From Microcoleus sp. FACHB-672 (lineage in GTDB: Bacteria > Cyanobacteriota > Cyanobacteriia > Cyanobacteriales > Oscillatoriaceae): DNA of 64,000 bases. The notes beneath the pieces were generated by a model, which saw only the letters and a list, made by a program, of their open reading frames with translations, was not told where the DNA came from and did no database searches. Below, piece after piece: positions 52,005-61,026 of this stretch (the stretch's first letter is position 1; each line of letters begins with the position of its first letter). The DNA is taken from positions 62,001 to 126,000 of the forward strand of contig NZ_JACJOU010000012.1 in NCBI RefSeq assembly GCF_014695725.1. Direction: 5' to 3'. The translations under genes were made by a program, and so were the position numbers.

Positions 52005-53588
52005 ATGCGAGTTTTACTCCTCTATCCCCTATTTCCAAAAAGTTTCTGGTCATTTGAAAAAACCTTAGAACTGGTGGGACGAAAGGCAATGCTGCCGCCA
52101 TTGGGATTGGCGACAGTCGCGGCACTTTTGCCTCAAGAATGGGAGTTTAAGTTAGTTGATCGTAATGTTCGGGCAGTAACAGAGGCTGAATGGGAATGGA
52201 CTGAAATTGTGATTATTTCAGCCATGATTGTTCAAAAGCCAGATTTTATTGCTCAAATTGAGGAAGCAAAACGACGGGGCAAATTAGTCGCAGTGGGTGG
52301 CCCTTATCCAACGGCATTGCCCAAAGAAGCGAATGCTGCCGGTGCAGATTTTCTGATTTTGGATGAAGGCGAACTCACCCTACCGATGTTTGTTGAGGCG
52401 ATTCAAAAAGGTGAGGTTTCAGGAACTTTCCGCGCCACAGAAAAGCCTGATGTAACTTCAACGCCAATCCCGCGCTTTGAGTTGCTGGATTTTGAAGCCT
52501 ACGACAATATGTCAATCCAGTTCTCTCGCGGCTGCCCGTTTCAGTGTGAATTTTGTGACATTATTGTTCTCTACGGTCGCAAACCTCGGACAAAATCTCC
52601 AGAACAACTTTTAGCTGAACTTGACCGGCTTTATGAATTAGGCTGGCGACGCAGCGTTTTCATGGTAGATGACAACTTTATTGGCAACAAACGCAATGTC
52701 AGATTGTTGCTAAATGAGTTGAAAACCTGGATGATAGAACGTAACTATCCATTCCACTTAAATACCGAAGCATCTATTGATTTAGCACAAGATCCAGAAC
52801 TGATGCAATTGATGGTTGAGTGCAACTTCAATGCTGTCTTTTTAGGGATTGAAACGCCTGATGAAGAAAGTTTAGCGTTTACCAAAAAGTTTCAAAATAC
52901 AAGAGATCCGCTTTCAGAATCTGTAGAGGCGATTACGAGAACCGGCTTGCGGGTAATGGCCGGCTTTATTATTGGTTTTGATGGCGAAAAACCGGGTGCC
53001 GGTGAACGAATTGTCCGGTTTGTTGAGCAAACAGCAATCCCCACCGCATTGTTCAGTATGTTACAGGCACTCCCTGATACCGGACTGTGGCACCGGCTAG
53101 AAAAAGAAGGCCGGTTGCATGGCAAAACCACGGCTATCAACCAAACCAACTTAATGAACTTTGTGCCGACGCGTCCCATAGAGACAATTGCCCGTGAATA
53201 TGTCGATGCGTTTTGGCAACTATACGACCCTATGACATTTTTAAATCGCACCTACCGTCATTTTCTAATGTTGGGCGTTCCCAAGCATCACGCCCCTACA
53301 AGACCGCCGAGTTGGGTTAATGTTAAAGCACTGCTAACTGTCTGCTGGCGGCAGGGTTTTGTTCGCCATACTCGCTGGCAGTTTTGGCGTAATTTGTTTG
53401 GTATCATCCGGCACAATCCTCGTGTCTGGGATGGCTACTTAGCGATTTGCGCCCACAGCGAACACTTTATAGAATATCGCGAAATTGTGCGTGAACAAAT
53501 TGAAGCTCAACTGGCTGAATATTTGGCTTCTGAAGCTGGTGCTAAAACGAAGATTCATCAAGAGGCGAGAGAATCAGCAGCAGCTTAA
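52005..53588 (+). CDS. B12-binding radical SAM protein with DUF4070 domain
   Basis: A 527-residue enzyme. Residues 1-140 form a cobalamin-binding Rossmann domain (LLLYPLFPKSFWSFEKTLEL; VAVGGPYPTALPKEANAAGAD). The radical SAM motif CPFQCEFC gives Cys177, Cys181 and Cys184. A DUF4070-like C-terminal domain follows (about 360-500). The family includes HpnP, the hopanoid C-2 methylase, and several other B12-dependent methylases; the sequence alone does not decide. No hopanoid genes are nearby. It ends before a strong terminator. Confidence 0.85.
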   Translation: MRVLLLYPLFPKSFWSFEKTLELVGRKAMLPPLGLATVAALLPQEWEFKLVDRNVRAVTEAEWEWTEIVIISAMIVQKPDFIAQIEEAKRRGKLVAVGGPYPTALPKEANAAGADFLILDEGELTLPMFVEAIQKGEVSGTFRATEKPDVTSTPIPRFELLDFEAYDNMSIQFSRGCPFQCEFCDIIVLYGRKPRTKSPEQLLAELDRLYELGWRRSVFMVDDNFIGNKRNVRLLLNELKTWMIERNYPFHLNTEASIDLAQDPELMQLMVECNFNAVFLGIETPDEESLAFTKKFQNTRDPLSESVEAITRTGLRVMAGFIIGFDGEKPGAGERIVRFVEQTAIPTALFSMLQALPDTGLWHRLEKEGRLHGKTTAINQTNLMNFVPTRPIETIAREYVDAFWQLYDPMTFLNRTYRHFLMLGVPKHHAPTRPPSWVNVKALLTVCWRQGFVRHTRWQFWRNLFGIIRHNPRVWDGYLAICAHSEHFIEYREIVREQIEAQLAEYLASEAGAKTKIHQEARESAAA

Positions 53589-53620
53589 TTGATGCAACGA
53601 TTTTTTAACTCACATCCTGC

Positions 53621-53657
53621 AACCCGCCCCAAAATTAATTTCGGGGCGGGTTCTTTT
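53621..53657 (+). terminator. Terminator after the B12 radical SAM gene
   Basis: AACCCGCCCC pairs perfectly with GGGGCGGGTT over ten base pairs, with CTTTT directly after. It lies 33 bases past the stop. Confidence 0.85.
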
Positions 53658-53713
53658 AAGTCGAATAAATCTAAATCCAATATTTTTCCGGTCGGATTTA
53701 TCCGGTTTTAGCT

Positions 53714-53743
53714 ATTAGCCGGAGGTTTAAACCTCCGGCTAAT
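53714..53743. repeat. Perfect 30-bp palindrome
   Basis: ATTAGCCGGAGGTTT and its exact complement are joined with no spacer, making a 30-base palindrome. It sits alone between the terminator of the radical SAM gene and a secreted-protein gene. It could form a cruciform or be one copy of an interspersed palindrome family. Confidence 0.8.
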
Positions 53744-53908
53744 TTTATCTATGAATTGGCTGTTTAAACCCAGACAGGCTATCAGGCAAGCGTGGCGATA
53801 TCAAGAAATGTCAAAAATCAAAACGTAAGCAGGATAAATATAATCTACCCTTTACATTTCTCTAGGTTGAAAACACAATTTTTGATCAGAAATTAACGTG
53901 TTTTTATC

Positions 53909-54445
53909 CTATTGGAAATCAATCCGTTGTGCCTTACTTACAGGCGTAAAGCGCTGAACAAAGCTTTGAAATTTAGGAATTTTATCTCCATTTAGATTCA
54001 AAACCGGCAGATATCTTTCTTCCGTAGCTGAATCATCCCCATAACCGTAGCGAATCACAGTTCGTTCAGGACGTCCTGTTCCATAAGCAATGTGGATATC
54101 ACGCACCAAGTTACAACTCATGACAAATCGCCCCATATTGATGTCACCATCACCGGCAAAGTAATGCCACTCAACACTGTTCCAATTTCCACTAGAACAA
54201 TAGACATTTGCCACTTCAAGCATTTTAGAGATGTGGACATCATAACGACTCAGCTTGCCGCCATAAGCTGAGCGAGTTGTGTCTCCATCCGGTACAATAA
54301 AAACGCCTCTTGCTTGTCCGCCTTGCTGAGCACCCACGAAGCGAATGGAACTGATAGGAACTTCGGTGTTGGCAACTGCCGGTTGCGTGATTGCGCCGAC
54401 ACCTAATAAAGCACAAGCAGCGATGGATAAAAATTGTGTACGCAT
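53909..54445 (-). CDS. Secreted protein of unknown function
   Basis: 178 residues with a clear signal peptide (MRTQFLSIAACALLGVGAIT, cleavage plausible after AVA of QPAVANTEV). The mature protein has two Cys residues (NVYCSSGNW, VMSCNLVRD) that could pair and many aromatic strands (SVEWHYFAGDGDINMGRF). I recognise no family. It lies alone with terminators and repeats on the far side. Periplasmic or extracellular location is the only firm inference. Confidence 0.72.
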   Translation of the reverse strand: MRTQFLSIAACALLGVGAITQPAVANTEVPISSIRFVGAQQGGQARGVFIVPDGDTTRSAYGGKLSRYDVHISKMLEVANVYCSSGNWNSVEWHYFAGDGDINMGRFVMSCNLVRDIHIAYGTGRPERTVIRYGYGDDSATEERYLPVLNLNGDKIPKFQSFVQRFTPVSKAQRIDFQ

Positions 54446-54550
54446 AAAAGTAGGCTGTCACGTGTAATGGTGATCTAGCCATCACTACACGCCGGCAGCC
54501 GGTGATTCCTAAAACTGCTTTTTTATATCTAAGCTCAACTGTTTAGGCAC

Positions 54551-54889
54551 TTATGAGATCAAGCGATAAATAAATGGGTAGCGATAAGGCCGGTCGGGAT
54601 TGCCCAGAACTTCGATAATAGCCATAATCGGGAGGACAAAACTGGCAATACCTAACAGAATTAACAGTGGAATCCCAATCAGGACAATACTCAGCAGCCC
54701 AAAGATAGCTGCATAAATATAAAGGTTAATGTGAAAATTTAAGGATTCCTTAGCATTATCTTTTACTACCGGATCGTCCGATACAAACAAAATCGCAATC
54801 GGTACGCCAATAGAGACTAGTGCAGCGCTAAAAAAGATCGCTCCATGACATAGCGCAGAGAAGAGCTTCCGCTTGTCTAAGTCATTCAT
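54551..54889 (-). CDS. DUF4870 family membrane protein, copy 1
   Basis: 112 residues with four helices. The N-terminal DKRKLFSALCHGAIFFSAALVSIGVPIAI, the NAKESLNFHINLYIYA block and the C-terminal PDRPYRYPFIYR mark a DUF4870 protein. Function unknown. A paralogue with the same key blocks lies upstream on the same strand at 55106, so this is a local duplication. The ATG at 54889 precedes MNDLDKRK; no ribosome site stands out. Confidence 0.85.
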   Translation of the reverse strand: MNDLDKRKLFSALCHGAIFFSAALVSIGVPIAILFVSDDPVVKDNAKESLNFHINLYIYAAIFGLLSIVLIGIPLLILLGIASFVLPIMAIIEVLGNPDRPYRYPFIYRLIS

Positions 54890-55007
54890 ACCAGCACGCT
54901 CCCATTGATTGCACGATATGTTTAATCATACCGACCTAAAACCGGCATCACTTTAATTACTCGCTTTTATTTAAGATTAGAGCGTTCGTCTATCCTTTAA
55001 AAGCGGA

Positions 55008-55052
55008 TGGATAATTGGCAATGCTCTGCCCTTTCTAATTACCAATTATCCA
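55008..55052 (-). terminator. Hairpin between the two DUF4870 genes
   Basis: TGGATAATTGG and CCAATTATCCA form a perfect 11-base-pair stem with a 23-base loop, just beyond the stop of the upstream copy. On the minus strand a CTTTT follows five bases later. The two paralogues may therefore be separate transcripts. Confidence 0.55.
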
Positions 55053-55105
55053 TGACCCGAAATATTCCGCAAGCGCAATCACGAGCATTTGCTACACCGG
55101 CAGCC

Positions 55106-55441
55106 TTAGAGAATGCGGAAAATAAACGGGTAGCGATAAGGCTGGTCAGAATTTCCAAATACTTGTAAGAGTGCTAGAACCGTTAGCCCCCAGTGAATAA
55201 GGTATCCGATAGGCGCTAAAATCAAGCCCAGTAACCCAAAAGTCAGGAAAGTCAACGCTGCAATAATGGCTCCATAGAACCAGACGTTAATATGGAAGTT
55301 GATCGATTCTTTGGCATTTTCTCGCACAACCGAGTCATCCGATACAAACCAAACTGCAATGGGTATCCCAACAGACACAATCGTAGTGCTGAAAAATATC
55401 GCCCCATGAGACAGTGCTGATAAAAGCTTTCGTTTGTCCAT
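55106..55441 (-). CDS. DUF4870 family membrane protein, copy 2
   Basis: 111 residues with MDKRKLLSALSHGAIFFSTT, NAKESINFHINVWFYGA and SDQPYRYPFIFRIL: the same blocks as the copy at 54551, with divergent middle helices (GLLGLILAPIGYLIHWGLT). Four helices are predicted. It is divergent from prfC about 230 bases away. The function of DUF4870 is unknown; the paired copies suggest hetero-oligomer or differential regulation, but that is speculation. Confidence 0.85.
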   Translation of the reverse strand: MDKRKLLSALSHGAIFFSTTIVSVGIPIAVWFVSDDSVVRENAKESINFHINVWFYGAIIAALTFLTFGLLGLILAPIGYLIHWGLTVLALLQVFGNSDQPYRYPFIFRIL

Positions 55442-55673
55442 TTAACCGACCCTCTCACCCATTTCGGGCTTTGCTATTGTTGCCAGCGGCTGATCCGCTT
55501 CATCTGTAATGTATTGTAACTTTGACAGCCAACATTTATGCTGGGTGGGATCTGGGGGGAGTTTCCGCACACGACGGCCAAGCAGTTCGTGCTAAGGGTA
55601 AAACTTGAATCCTTAGCTAGCTTTGCTACACTCAAACTTAAAGCTCCGTAACCTCGTCCCGCCAAATTTCAGC

Positions 55674-57302
55674 ATGACCACAGAACTGCAAACCGAACTT
55701 CTAGCAGCGGTTGATCAGCGCCGCAACTTTGCCATTATTTCCCACCCCGATGCCGGTAAAACCACGCTTACAGAAAAGCTGCTGCTGTACGGGGGTGCAA
55801 TTCACGAAGCCGGTGCTGTAAAGGCACGCAGAGCGCAGCGTCATGCGACTTCAGACTGGATGGCAATGGAGCAACAGCGGGGCATTTCCATCACTTCCAC
55901 AGTATTGCAGTTTGAATATCGAGGCCGGCAGATTAACCTGCTAGACACCCCCGGACACCAAGACTTCAGCGAAGACACCTATCGCACCCTCGCCGCCGCA
56001 GACAACGCCGTGATGTTGGAAGACGCCGCCAAAGGGCTAGAACCACAAACACGCAAACTGTTTGAAGTGTGCCGGATGCGTTCCATTCCCATCTTCACCT
56101 TTTTTAACAAACTTGACCGGCCCGGACGTGAACCGTTAGAACTGCTAGACGAAATTGAGAAAGAACTGGGTCTAGCAACCTATGCAGTAAACTGGCCGAT
56201 TGGGATGGGCGACCGCTTCAAAGGCGTCTACGACCGGCGCACCCAGCAAATTCACCTGTTTGAGCGCAGCGCCCACGGCAGCCGTGAAGCGCTCGATACA
56301 GCCATCGCTCTAGGCGATCCTCGCCTCGAAGAATTGTTAGAAAAAGACCTTTATTATCAATTCAAAGATGAGTTAGAGCTGCTGGATGGAGTGGGTTCAG
56401 AATTAGATTTAGAACAGGTTCATGCCGGCAAAATGACCCCAGTTTTCTTCGGCAGCGCCATGACCAATTTTGGCGTGCAGTTATTCCTCGACTCGTTCTT
56501 AGACTACGCTCTCAAACCCGGTTCACACAAAACTTCTGTCGGTGACCTTCCCCCGACTCATCCAGAATTTTCTGGCTTTGTGTTTAAATTGCAAGCGAAT
56601 ATGGACCCGAAACACCGAGATCGGGTCGCATTTGTGCGCGTCTGCACCGGCAAGTTTGAAAAAGACATGACGGTGAATCATGCCAGAACCGGCAAAAACG
56701 TGCGCCTCTCCCGCCCGCAAAAACTTTTCGCCCAAGATCGCGAATCCATTGAAGAAGCCTATCCGGGAGATGTGATCGGGTTAAATAATCCAGGCGTTTT
56801 TGCAATTGGCGACACAATTTATACCGGCCAAAAACTTGAATATGAAGGCATTCCCTGCTTTTCTCCGGAACTCTTTGCTTACCTGAAAAATCCCAACCCT
56901 TCTAAATTCAAGCAATTCCGCAAAGGCGTTGCCGAGTTGCGCGAAGAAGGTGCGGTGCAAATTATGTATTCCGCAGATGAAGCAAAGCGCGATCCAATTC
57001 TCGCCGCCGTAGGCCAGTTGCAATTTGAAGTCGTGCAGTTTCGGATGCAAAACGAATACGGGGTAGAAACCTTGCTGGAAATGCTGCCCTTCTCCGTGGC
57101 CCGTTGGGCGACCGGCGGCTGGGAAGCATTACAAAAAGTCGGGCGGCTGTTTAACACAGTCACCGTCAAAGATAGCTGGGGAAGGCCGGTTTTACTGTTT
57201 AAAAATGAGTGGAATTTGCATCAAGTAGAAGCAGATCACCCAGGGTTAAAACTGAAAGCCACAGCGCCGGTGGTTGCCGGCCAGGAACCGGAATCTTTGT
57301 AA
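55674..57302 (+). CDS. prfC: Peptide chain release factor 3
   Basis: A GTPase of about 542 residues that removes RF1/RF2 from the ribosome after termination. The G1 loop [14 protein letters not shown], switch 2 [16 protein letters not shown] and [18 protein letters not shown] are present. The longer frame begins at TTG 55623; I use the ATG at 55674, which starts the conserved [20 protein letters not shown]. The C-terminal domains ([29 protein letters not shown]) are complete. It ends before a hairpin shared with the convergent histidine kinase. Confidence 0.95.
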   Translation: MTTELQTELLAAVDQRRNFAIISHPDAGKTTLTEKLLLYGGAIHEAGAVKARRAQRHATSDWMAMEQQRGISITSTVLQFEYRGRQINLLDTPGHQDFSEDTYRTLAAADNAVMLEDAAKGLEPQTRKLFEVCRMRSIPIFTFFNKLDRPGREPLELLDEIEKELGLATYAVNWPIGMGDRFKGVYDRRTQQIHLFERSAHGSREALDTAIALGDPRLEELLEKDLYYQFKDELELLDGVGSELDLEQVHAGKMTPVFFGSAMTNFGVQLFLDSFLDYALKPGSHKTSVGDLPPTHPEFSGFVFKLQANMDPKHRDRVAFVRVCTGKFEKDMTVNHARTGKNVRLSRPQKLFAQDRESIEEAYPGDVIGLNNPGVFAIGDTIYTGQKLEYEGIPCFSPELFAYLKNPNPSKFKQFRKGVAELREEGAVQIMYSADEAKRDPILAAVGQLQFEVVQFRMQNEYGVETLLEMLPFSVARWATGGWEALQKVGRLFNTVTVKDSWGRPVLLFKNEWNLHQVEADHPGLKLKATAPVVAGQEPESL

Positions 57303-57325
57303 CAACAAAGCCAGTAGAAGCGTGA

Positions 57326-57371
57326 ATTAGGGGCGGCTTTTCTTCAAAGATGTTCTCAACCCGCCCCTAAT
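57326..57371. terminator. Bidirectional hairpin between prfC and histidine kinase genes
   Basis: ATTAGGGGCGG and CCGCCCCTAAT form a perfect 11-base-pair stem with a 24-base loop, between convergent stops. The right arm ends one base before the kinase stop codon. Confidence 0.65.
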
Positions 57372-59366
57372 CTAAAGTGTGAAATAGAAGGTGGCACCTT
57401 TCTCCACCTCAGCTTCCGCCCAAATTCGGCCCCCGTGCCGGTGAATGATGCGCTGCACCGTTGCCAACCCAACGCCGGTGCCTTCAAACTCACTGGCGCG
57501 GTGGAGACGCTGGAAGGTTCCAAAAAGCTTATCCGCATAACTCATATCAAAACCGGCCCCATCATCACGCACAAAGTAAATCGAACCGGAAGATGGAATG
57601 CCGGTTTGACCAGCCGGTTGCGGCAATACTCCAAATTCAATTCGAGCGTTCTGGTGTTTAGAGGTATATTTCCAAGCATTACCTAGCAGATTTTCTAACA
57701 CAATCTGCAGCAGCCGGCCATCAACCTTAGCCACCACACCAGCCGTGATCACCCATTCTACCTGACGTGCCGGTTGTGTCTTCTTCAAATTATTAGCGAC
57801 TGCCTGGGCTAAGCCACTGACATCAATCATTTCACGCCTCATTTCCGTACGTGCCACCCGCGCCAACTGTAGCAAATCATCAATAAGTTGCCGCATTCGC
57901 GCCGTTGCAATCCGAATACTCTGAAGATCGTCCACACCCTCCTCATCAAGCTTTTGAGCATAGTCTCTCAGCAAAAGCAGGCTAAAGGCGTCAATCGAAG
58001 CCAACGGTGCTCGCAAGTCGTGAGCGACTGAGTGAGAAAATGCTTCTAGCTCTTGGTTAACAATTTCTAGTTGCTGGGTGCGCTCCACCAGCGCTAAGCG
58101 GCTGAAATAACGATCAGTCACATTATCCAGCAACCAGAGGCGACCAGGCACATCGCGCACGCGAGTCGGAGTGCTGGAAAGACTCAACACCGTTCGCCCT
58201 TCAGGGACAGGTGCAGCGTTGGCGTCATTATTTTCTGCCGGCCAAGTAGAATCTTGGGGCGGGCTTTCATTTGCACAAACCCATAACCAATCCCGAATCT
58301 CCGCCTGAGGTTGGGAGAAAAACTTAACTGCCTGCTGCGCGATCGCCTCGTGATTTTCAGCAGTGGTGCGTAATTTTGCCATCGCCTGAGAGATTACCAC
58401 CGGCTCTACAGATCCCGGCATCAAATTCAGTTGCTTAGCCGCAGCCTGATTCAGCCAACTTTGCTCCCCACTTTCATCCACAAACACCACACCTTGAGGA
58501 ATCGTCTCTAGAATCGCACTGTAGCGTGCCTGTAGCTTTTCAAAGTGAAACGTTGTGTCTTGGAAGCGCAGGAGGGTACGCACACCCGCTAATAGCGACT
58601 CCATCAGTTTTCTTAAGCGCCAAGAAATCTCAGTGCGGCGATACCACAGCAACAATATTGCCCCGCGCCGGTTGCCGGCATCTTGCAACGGCAGCACAGC
58701 CAGAGACTGAGTGCCTTGGCCAACCAAAACAGGCGCAGCGCCGGCACTACTGGGATAATCAGAATAGTAAAGGCAGCGATTCTGAGCGAGCGCCTCAGCA
58801 AAAAGTTTAGGGGTCGTGAGTTTATCCGGCAATGCTGTCAGGGGAAGACATACGAGCGCCTCCGCTGTGACTTCGTCGAGTTGATGCAGGGCAATTGCCG
58901 CATCGGCACGGGCTAATTCGCGCAGGGAAGAAAGTGCTTGAGTCAGGAGAACTTCGGGAGTTGCAGTCGCGTCTGCCTCCAGTAGGGATGCGAGCAGGTT
59001 GCGGGAAGCAAACTGCCACTCAATACCGAGTAAAAATCTGCGTGTCAAGACACCCAGAACGGTCGCACTCCCCACTGCTATGCTGTAACGTGTCAGCAAT
59101 ACGTTGTCATCGCCTAGCAGGGCGCTACTGTGGCTATACAGTGTCAGCAACCCACTCTGCCCCAGCATCAGCGCCACCAGCATTGGTGACAGTGGCAGCA
59201 TCAAGGCAGCCGCAAACAGGATCGGTGCGACGATCAACACCGGCATCACTCCAGCTAGGACGCTAAAACCCACCAGAGCCAGGATTAGCCCCACGATAGC
59301 GCCCCTAAAAGTCGGTAGCCGGTCAGGATGATTATGCGGCAAATTTAACCACCGATAATTTTGCAT
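57372..59366 (-). CDS. Membrane sensor histidine kinase (GAF, PAS, HisKA, HATPase)
   Basis: 664 residues. Hydrophobic helices at about 25-60 and 63-115 form a membrane anchor. A GAF-like domain (about 130-270) and a PAS-like domain (YSAILETIPQGVVFVDESGE, about 290-400) follow. The H-box FSHSVAHDLRAPLASIDAF, N-box LENLLGNAWKYT, G1 VRDDGAGFDM, F-box LFGTFQRLHRA and G2 GTGVGLATV are complete, giving a functional kinase of the phytochrome-like HisKA class. No response regulator gene adjoins. It could feed the receiver-PP2C at 16217, but nothing shows that. Confidence 0.9.
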   Translation of the reverse strand: MQNYRWLNLPHNHPDRLPTFRGAIVGLILALVGFSVLAGVMPVLIVAPILFAAALMLPLSPMLVALMLGQSGLLTLYSHSSALLGDDNVLLTRYSIAVGSATVLGVLTRRFLLGIEWQFASRNLLASLLEADATATPEVLLTQALSSLRELARADAAIALHQLDEVTAEALVCLPLTALPDKLTTPKLFAEALAQNRCLYYSDYPSSAGAAPVLVGQGTQSLAVLPLQDAGNRRGAILLLWYRRTEISWRLRKLMESLLAGVRTLLRFQDTTFHFEKLQARYSAILETIPQGVVFVDESGEQSWLNQAAAKQLNLMPGSVEPVVISQAMAKLRTTAENHEAIAQQAVKFFSQPQAEIRDWLWVCANESPPQDSTWPAENNDANAAPVPEGRTVLSLSSTPTRVRDVPGRLWLLDNVTDRYFSRLALVERTQQLEIVNQELEAFSHSVAHDLRAPLASIDAFSLLLLRDYAQKLDEEGVDDLQSIRIATARMRQLIDDLLQLARVARTEMRREMIDVSGLAQAVANNLKKTQPARQVEWVITAGVVAKVDGRLLQIVLENLLGNAWKYTSKHQNARIEFGVLPQPAGQTGIPSSGSIYFVRDDGAGFDMSYADKLFGTFQRLHRASEFEGTGVGLATVQRIIHRHGGRIWAEAEVEKGATFYFTL

Positions 59367-59740
59367 TACTCAACATAATATTTTCTAAAAATAAAGACCG
59401 CTATCCTTCTGTTCTATCAAATCTTTTCCTAATTTCCTGAGACCCTTTTATTTGTTTTTTTATTTTTGGGAGCCACGATCCTTTCTTTATCAAAAATTTT
59501 TATCGTTCAAAAGCAAAGATCGTTTATCCTAATAAAATTAACAAAGCTCTTTGTGTCTCTTTCTCAAAAATTAAAACTTTTATTGAAATTTTAGATTTTA
59601 TAAAGTTTTATTGATTTTTGTATGCAGACGGCCGCTACTAATCCTGATTTCCTCAATCAAAAACAGTTTTCAGAGCAGCTAAACAAATGCGTTTCAGCTT
59701 GAAGCAGCTTTCGTCCCATTTGTTTAGAATGCCCAATTCC
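59367..59740. other. AT-rich intergenic region
   Basis: About 370 bases with long T-rich and A-rich stretches upstream of the histidine kinase. Nothing else supported. Confidence 0.4.
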
Positions 59741-60559
59741 TTATAATTTGACACATCTATCAAGATGCACTTTGATCGCATTAATCACCATGTCGGGCGC
59801 ACTTAGGTGAGGTAGGTGTCCACGGGCAGCGATCTGCAGTAGCTTACTGTTAGGGATATGCGCTGCCATATAGGAGCCAACCTCAGACGGCACAGCAATA
59901 TCTCCGCTTGATTGCAGGATCAGTGTCGGCACTTTCAAGCGCGGTAACTCAATCCGGTGATCTGACTGGAAAATCACCCGTGCTACAGCTTGAGCGATAT
60001 CCGGGCGGATGCCACTGAGGGTATTGGCAAACTCTAGGGCAAGTTCAGGTTTTTCAGGATTCCCCATTGCCAGAGGTGCAAAACCACTGGCCCAAGCGTA
60101 GTAATTGGACGACATGGCTGCATAAAGGGTGTCAAGATCGGACTGCTCAAACCCCCCGATGTAGTTAACATCGTTGAGATAACGTGGCGACGCACTGATA
60201 AATATTAGTTGACGAAATACCTCTGGCTGGACTAATGCGGCTAGTAAACTGACCATACCACTAGCCGAGTGACCCACTAGGATGCAGTCTTTAATTTTTA
60301 ATTCGGAACACAGTTCCAGCAAGTCTTCGGCATAACTGTAAAGACTGCTATAGCGGCGGGGACTGTAGGCAGAAAAATCTGACTTGCCGGCTCCGACATG
60401 ATCGAAAAGGACAAGGCGATAGTCGGAAGCAAATGCTGCTACCTGATGCCGCCAAGCCGTTTGGTCGGAGCCGAACCCGTGAGCAAAGATAATCGTTTGA
60501 GAACCATTGCCCAGTATTTGTACATGATTACGCTTAAGAAGGCTTGTCGTTCCAACCAT
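59741..60559 (-). CDS. RsbQ/KAI2-like alpha/beta hydrolase
   Basis: 272 residues closely similar in pattern to Bacillus RsbQ and plant KAI2/D14. RNHVQILGNGSQTIIFAHGFGSDQTAW opens the protein, the nucleophile is in VGHSASGM, the acid in SSGDIAVPSE, and the His in RGHLPHLS, so the catalytic triad is complete. RsbQ acts with an RsbP phosphatase in energy-stress partner switching; here no PAS-PP2C gene is next to it, though a receiver-PP2C exists 43 kb away. It stands alone. Ligand unknown. Confidence 0.9.
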   Translation of the reverse strand: MVGTTSLLKRNHVQILGNGSQTIIFAHGFGSDQTAWRHQVAAFASDYRLVLFDHVGAGKSDFSAYSPRRYSSLYSYAEDLLELCSELKIKDCILVGHSASGMVSLLAALVQPEVFRQLIFISASPRYLNDVNYIGGFEQSDLDTLYAAMSSNYYAWASGFAPLAMGNPEKPELALEFANTLSGIRPDIAQAVARVIFQSDHRIELPRLKVPTLILQSSGDIAVPSEVGSYMAAHIPNSKLLQIAARGHLPHLSAPDMVINAIKVHLDRCVKL

Positions 60560-61026
60560 AAAAGTTTTCAGCTTAGGTGTATTTTTCTATTTCTATGCTA
60601 GTGTTTGTCGTTAAAAATTTTGGACGGCCAGTTGAGCTTTGCTAATCTCACCCTGTTTGTTTACATCATAAAAATCCACCTTTTTTTATAAGGAGATATT
60701 CTTGACGATTCCCTGAGTTTTGATTAACAGCATTTGCTCTAACTATTAGAACAAATCGGGCATAACTTTGTTGAGAGTGATAGCACGATGAATGATTCGA
60801 TAATTTAATTTTTCCTCTCTCTTATCGGTAGCCCCTCTCCCCCTCATGTGTTCGTTCGGTGCGAAGGCAGTAAGTACCGGCCTGCTTATCCATATCGACT
60901 ACTCATTACTATTTTCGCGGGAATTGGGTTCGCTTTCACGCCCAGTTTCGCAAAGATTCTATGAAGCTATCAGGTTGGGTGAAACGCTTGTGGGTTATGG
61001 TTGGGAAGTAAGCCAAAGGAGGAGTT
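60560..61026. other. Intergenic, no gene supported
   Basis: About 465 bases between divergent genes. An open frame at 60846-61058 overlaps the next start and looks like chance. An AAGGAGGAG ribosome site precedes the ATG at 61027. Confidence 0.4.
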
